A stretch of DNA of 36,163 bases, from positions 1-36,163 of the forward strand of contig JAUSPV010000298.1 in assembly GCA_030652755.1 (NCBI GenBank). The letters are read 5' to 3'. Below the pieces are notes generated by a model that made no database searches, was not told the DNA's origin, and saw only the letters and a program-made list of their open reading frames with translations. The translations under genes and the position numbers were made by a program. Positions 33,090 to 36,163 of the stretch are shown here, piece by piece. This DNA is from Caulobacter sp. (GTDB lineage: Bacteria; Pseudomonadota; Alphaproteobacteria; Caulobacterales; Caulobacteraceae). Each line of letters opens with the position of its first letter. The first letter of the stretch is position 1.

Positions 33090-33542
33090 TGAAATTCGCC
33101 CCCGTTCAGTCGTTCGATGCGGGAATGAACCCCGCCTGTCCTGCGGTGAATGCAGTGACGGCCACAACCTTTAGCATCGCTGCTCAAGGTGCGACCCGCA
33201 AGCGGTCCTTCCGAATGTCGAGTATGGGTCGCAAGTGGCCCTTCCAACTGGGATGCACCCATTGTGGAAATGGGTCGGGTAAGTCGCCGACCGAGCTTCG
33301 GTAAGCCCTTCCCGCGCAGAAGAGCTCAGGCCAGCACTCCCTGCTCAATGGTAGCTCGCCCTAGCTGGATCGCACTGGCGCCCGCCAGCGACAATCTGTG
33401 AGTCACTGAGGGGCATCCCAGCACGACTGCTTGGGGACCGCGTACGATCCCTCGTCCATCACCGCGCTTCCCGCACCATGACGGACTCCGGACCGCTACA
33501 CCTTGCTCAACAGCACCACGCGGTGCGCTCACAACAGCAAGG
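33090..33542. other. Intergenic region without a supported gene
   Basis: About 450 bp between the divergent DUF262 gene and the 102-104-residue ORF. Short frames on both strands are low in complexity and lack good start sites. The DUF262 promoter should lie near 33,090-33,250. I see no clear repeat or terminator. Confidence 0.5.
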
Positions 33543-33548
33543 ATGACG

Positions 33549-33857
33549 ATGACGAAGCACTACAGCCTCACGACCTGGATGGGACAACAGATGGTGCGCG
33601 TGGAGCACCTGACCGCCGCCGACGACCAGCGTGCGGTGGCCTACTCCAGGGGCCGTCTCGATGAGCGCCACGAAGGGGCCGGCGGCACGGTCCTCGATCT
33701 TGGCGTCACCTACCGCCTTGATCGCCAGACATCAGACGACCCGATGATCGAGCTGACCTCCGCGTCGCGGGTCGGGGACTGGTTCAGCGTTCGGGGAGAC
33801 GACCGATCAGAGCTTCTCTGGATCGAGCACCAGGAAGAGGTGGGCGTCCGGAGCTAG
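33549..33857 (+). CDS. Hypothetical small protein, about 102 residues
   Basis: An unrecognised small soluble protein with strand-like segments (YSLTTWMGQQMVRVEHL, GTVLDLGVTYRLDRQ, IELTSASRVGDWFSVRG). Two ATG codons lie at 33543 and 33549; the second has AAGG at better spacing and is used here. It is separated from the DUF262 gene by a divergent gap. Codon use is compatible with a real gene, but no family supports it. Confidence 0.5.
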   Translation: MTKHYSLTTWMGQQMVRVEHLTAADDQRAVAYSRGRLDERHEGAGGTVLDLGVTYRLDRQTSDDPMIELTSASRVGDWFSVRGDDRSELLWIEHQEEVGVRS

Positions 33858-34617
33858 CTCCCGTAGGGGGCGGAGGTCCTAGGAAAACTCCGTCTCTAGC
33901 CACCCTGGTCCCGTGTGTCAGGCAACGTCCGGGAGACCTTCCCTTATAGGGGCGGGGTATAAGGACTGAGATGGCGAGCCAAGATTTCCTCCTGACGTAG
34001 CCTTGCATCAACTTGACGCCGCAGACGTGGTGTCACTGTGCTTATACTCCCGGAAAATGCCGCAAAACCTTGTCCTGCAAGGCCATGGCGGGAAGCAGGC
34101 ACATCGAGCCACCTGACACGAAGGCCCCACTATCCTGCGCCGATCCTGAGCAAGGTGACTGCTGCCTCCAGGCGATCGCAGGCGGATATCGGGCGAAGCT
34201 GTCGGCATTGTCTTAGGTGATGTGCTCCCGTACTCAAGCGGGGAGGGGAGGGCTCGTCGCGATGGGCGAAGACGGGCGATGACAGCAACGCGCCATCGAC
34301 AAGTGTATCGCCAAGGCTCTCAGAATATCCGTGACGGGCATTTGTGCGCGCCCGGTCCCCGTGTGCTCTCAGCAGGAAATGCCCGCCAGCGCTAATTCTG
34401 AAGGCGTCTGATGGGAAGTTTCATTGTTGAAAAAATGTAGTTGCGAGCATCTCAGGGATGAAGTAGATCGCGATCCGCGCTCGATATGATCGTCGCGCCA
34501 CCGGACCGCATGGTTGTCTTCCGGTGTCCTTGGGGTCAGCCATGTGGGCGAACCCAATCACGGTTTCGCCCTCCGACTAGGGCGACGAGCGCAACGCGCT
34601 CATCATCGGGCCTCCAA
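33858..34617. other. Long non-coding stretch with an inverted repeat
   Basis: 760 bp with no convincing gene. CCTTATA at 33942-33948 and TATAAGG at 33958-33964 form a perfect inverted repeat around a nine-base GC-rich centre, a plausible operator. GGAGCTAGCTCC at 33850-33861 is a palindrome spanning the stop codon of the preceding gene. Several short frames here overlap each other and none has a good start. Confidence 0.5.
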
Positions 34618-34929
34618 ATGCATCCCGACACCTCCAAAACGCGCCGAGGAACGGCGCGCATCTCACCTCGTCTCCTCTCACCAGAGGAGGCGGCGGACTA
34701 TCTTGGCTATCGCAGCACGGCAGTCCTCAAAAACATCCCGATTAAGCCCGTCCAGCTCGCTATTGTCGGCGTTGGGCGGGGGCCTCGTTATGACGTGGCC
34801 GTGCTCGATCGTTGGCTCGATCAGCTGTCTGGAATTCGGTCCCCGGGGACAGCGGCGGACAGGGAAGTCGATCTTATTCAAGCAGGCTTCGAGGAGTGGG
34901 AGGCGCGAGATGCAGCGAAGCGCGCTTAG
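34618..34929 (+). CDS. Excisionase-like / AlpA-type helix-turn-helix protein
   Basis: A 103-residue protein with a MerR/excisionase-type start: LLSPEEAADYLGYRSTAVL, then RGPRYDVAVLDRWLDQL, as in recombination directionality factors and AlpA regulators. I chose ATG 34618; the frame runs back to ATG 34486, but those residues look non-coding. The last 20 bases overlap the integrase gene, as is common for xis-int pairs. It probably controls excision or integrase expression. Confidence 0.7.
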   Translation: MHPDTSKTRRGTARISPRLLSPEEAADYLGYRSTAVLKNIPIKPVQLAIVGVGRGPRYDVAVLDRWLDQLSGIRSPGTAADREVDLIQAGFEEWEARDAAKRA

Positions 34930-36007
34930 GCTCCCGGGCACTCATCGGGTGACCAAGCGGCTCGCGAACGGTCGAGTCGCCATCTACTGGTACCGCTACC
35001 GGGGCGGGCCACTTCTGCTCAGATTTGACGGCGAAAGCCTGGGCGCTGCTCATCGAGCTGAGGCGCAAGGCGCCAGCCAACTTGTAGCTGCGTTCGCCTC
35101 GTCAGCGGACGCCGCGAGAAGCCCTGCCGTTCTTCGGGACGTTGTGACCTGCTACCGGGCTTCGCCCGAATACGATCGGCTGGCTCATTCAACGAAGGCG
35201 CAGTGGAGCCGATGGCTGGATGAGATCGTCGTCGAATTCGGCGACTTCCCTCTACGCTTCATGGCGGCGGTAGGGGTCCGCAAGCGCTTCAAGGCTTGGC
35301 GGAACCGGCGCGCTGACAAACCTCGAACAGCCGACTACGGCATGCAGGTGCTTCGCCGGCTCCTCTCCTTCGCGCTTGATGAAGAGATGATCACGGTTAA
35401 TCCAGTCGCGGATTTGAAGGGCATCTACAGAGCCAACCGCGCCGATCAGGTCGTCGAGCCGGAGGAGCTTGCCAAAATCCTCGGGAACACCACCCGCGAG
35501 GCTGCGCTCGCCATCAGGCTGGCGGCGGAAACGGGGATGCGCCGAGGGGACCTGATTGCCCTCAAATGGGAGCACGTTCTGGAGAACCGGATCGAGTTCG
35601 TGACCGGCAAGAGTGGGGGGCGAACCCACGTCATTGTCCCCCTTACAGACGCGGCCCAGGGCGTCATCGCTGACCTGAGAGCCCGCCGGGACGAGTTCAT
35701 CAGGTCTGGAAGGGTGCCCCATGCCACGGTGCTTCTCACTCAGAAGGGGACAGCTTGGCGGCCCAACTCACTGACACAGGCGTTTGACCGGGCGAGGACT
35801 CCCTTTGGCATCACGAAGCGCCTCCATGATCTAAGGGGGACAGCTGCTACCAATTGGGTTCGGGCTGGCTTTTCTCACCAGGAGACCGCCCGCTTTGTTG
35901 GATGGGAGGTCTCACAGGTGGATAACATTATCAGGCGATACGTGGATGCCGACATCATCGCTCGAGCCGCCATTTCAAGGCTTGAGAGGGAGAGGAACGC
36001 CAGCTAA
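34910..36007 (+). CDS. Tyrosine-recombinase integrase
   Basis: A 365-residue phage-type integrase. Catalytic residues: R211 (AETGMRRGDL), K234 (VTGKSGG), H306 and R309 (LHDLRGT), W332 in the second His position (FVGWEV), and nucleophile Y344 (IIRRYVD). A core-binding domain lies at about 70-170. ATG 34910 has GGGAGGCG just before it; the longer frame from 34514 overlaps the excisionase gene and is not used. The gene lies 98 bp from attR, the usual place. Confidence 0.95.
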   Translation: MQRSALRLPGTHRVTKRLANGRVAIYWYRYRGGPLLLRFDGESLGAAHRAEAQGASQLVAAFASSADAARSPAVLRDVVTCYRASPEYDRLAHSTKAQWSRWLDEIVVEFGDFPLRFMAAVGVRKRFKAWRNRRADKPRTADYGMQVLRRLLSFALDEEMITVNPVADLKGIYRANRADQVVEPEELAKILGNTTREAALAIRLAAETGMRRGDLIALKWEHVLENRIEFVTGKSGGRTHVIVPLTDAAQGVIADLRARRDEFIRSGRVPHATVLLTQKGTAWRPNSLTQAFDRARTPFGITKRLHDLRGTAATNWVRAGFSHQETARFVGWEVSQVDNIIRRYVDADIIARAAISRLERERNAS

Positions 36008-36030
36008 GGGAACGTCCATGGAACGAGATG

Positions 36031-36051
36031 TGTAAACCGTCCTGTAAACCA
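36031..36051 (+). other. Right arm-type integrase sites
   Basis: TGTAAACCGT at 36031-36040 and CTGTAAACCA at 36042-36051 share the core TGTAAACC with the two left sites, 12 bp apart. They lie between the integrase stop and attR. Confidence 0.6.
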
Positions 36052-36104
36052 CTGCCTCTCAATTGGCGGGCAGGGCGATCAAGCCTCGGAATTCCTTGGA
36101 CAAT

Positions 36105-36163
36105 GCGGCCGTAGTTCAGAGGTAGAACGTCAGCTTCCCAAGCTGACGAACTTTCAATTATTT
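36105..36163 (+). repeat. Right attachment site (attR), 59-bp direct repeat cut by the window end
   Basis: Identical to 27462-27520, with the tRNA-Gly anticodon CCC at 36137-36139. The repeat runs to the last base of the window, so its true end and the 3' half of any tRNA cannot be seen. Confidence 0.9.

Larger units (their letters stand above)
27462..36163. mobile_element. Integrated element at a tRNA-Gly(CCC) sequence, about 8.6 kb
   Basis: An exact direct repeat of at least 59 bp (27462-27520 and 36105-36163) brackets a tyrosine integrase with an excisionase-like gene at the right end, a serine recombinase, a restriction-modification pair, a DUF262-HEPN pair and two unknown proteins. Repeat starts are 8,643 bp apart. 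Arm-type repeats with the core TGTAAACC lie inside both ends. No conjugation or phage structural gene is visible, so it looks like a small genomic island or satellite. GC content drops in the methyltransferase, endonuclease, HEPN and DUF262 genes. Confidence 0.85.

Noticed and set aside
33326-33532. 68-residue minus-strand ORF upstream of the 102-residue gene
   Set aside because: It has no plausible ribosome-binding site and no recognisable composition; it is likely a chance frame in the gap.
34486-34617. Longer start for the excisionase-like gene
   Set aside because: The extra 44 residues are Pro/Arg/Ser-rich with no ribosome-binding site and no resemblance to the family.

Overview
The window reads as a chromosomal segment of a GC-rich alphaproteobacterium of the order Caulobacterales (Caulobacter, Phenylobacterium or Brevundimonas-like). 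The reasons are a gcrA cell-cycle regulator gene with a CtrA-type site and two GANTC (CcrM) sites in its upstream region, alphaproteobacterial families (DUF2093, the long dCTP deaminase form, O-succinylhomoserine sulfhydrylase MetZ next to ApaG), and intergenic palindromes of a kind common in these genomes. I could not run a search, so the genus is inferred.

Positions 1-18,700 are mostly housekeeping. In order they hold pyrC and hisN, an XRE regulator, a single-domain response regulator, the xseA-DUF2093-M23 peptidase operon, gcrA divergent from an ABC-2 permease, a secreted M28 peptidase and an unknown protein. Then come argD-argF-DUF2164, a repeat-rich DUF1640-like coiled-coil membrane protein, hslO overlapping a convergent membrane-protein gene, a two-gene operon of unknown function, a FlaG-like small ORF, and metZ-apaG. 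A perfect 29-bp inverted repeat lies between metZ and the next, divergent, gene.

Positions 19,276-22,642 hold a compact RiPP cluster: PqqD-like peptide-recognition protein, HPr-kinase-like protein and asparagine-synthetase-like macrocyclase in one overlapping operon. A 45-codon precursor gene faces it from the opposite strand. The precursor ends in Gly-Ser and has Asp at predicted core position 8. This is the logic of lasso peptides with a tailoring kinase (paeninodin type), but no B2 leader protease and no exporter are present. It is followed by a dCTP deaminase, a TraB/GumN protein, an HD-domain protein of the PhnZ-like kind and a GGDEF-EAL protein.

Positions 27,462-36,163 are an integrated element of about 8.6 kb. 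It is bounded by an exact direct repeat of at least 59 bp that starts at the first base of a tRNA-Gly(CCC)-like sequence. It carries a tyrosine integrase with a small excisionase-like gene at its right end, arm-type repeats (core TGTAAACC) at both ends, a serine recombinase, and a defence cargo. The cargo is a convergent restriction-modification pair (SPPY-type methyltransferase plus a probable ScaI-family endonuclease) and a translationally coupled DUF262-HEPN pair, with two proteins I do not recognise. The element is visibly less GC-rich in places than the chromosome.

The two places most likely to hold something undescribed are the B2-less lasso-like cluster with its opposite-strand precursor, and the DUF262-HEPN module in the tRNA-associated element.
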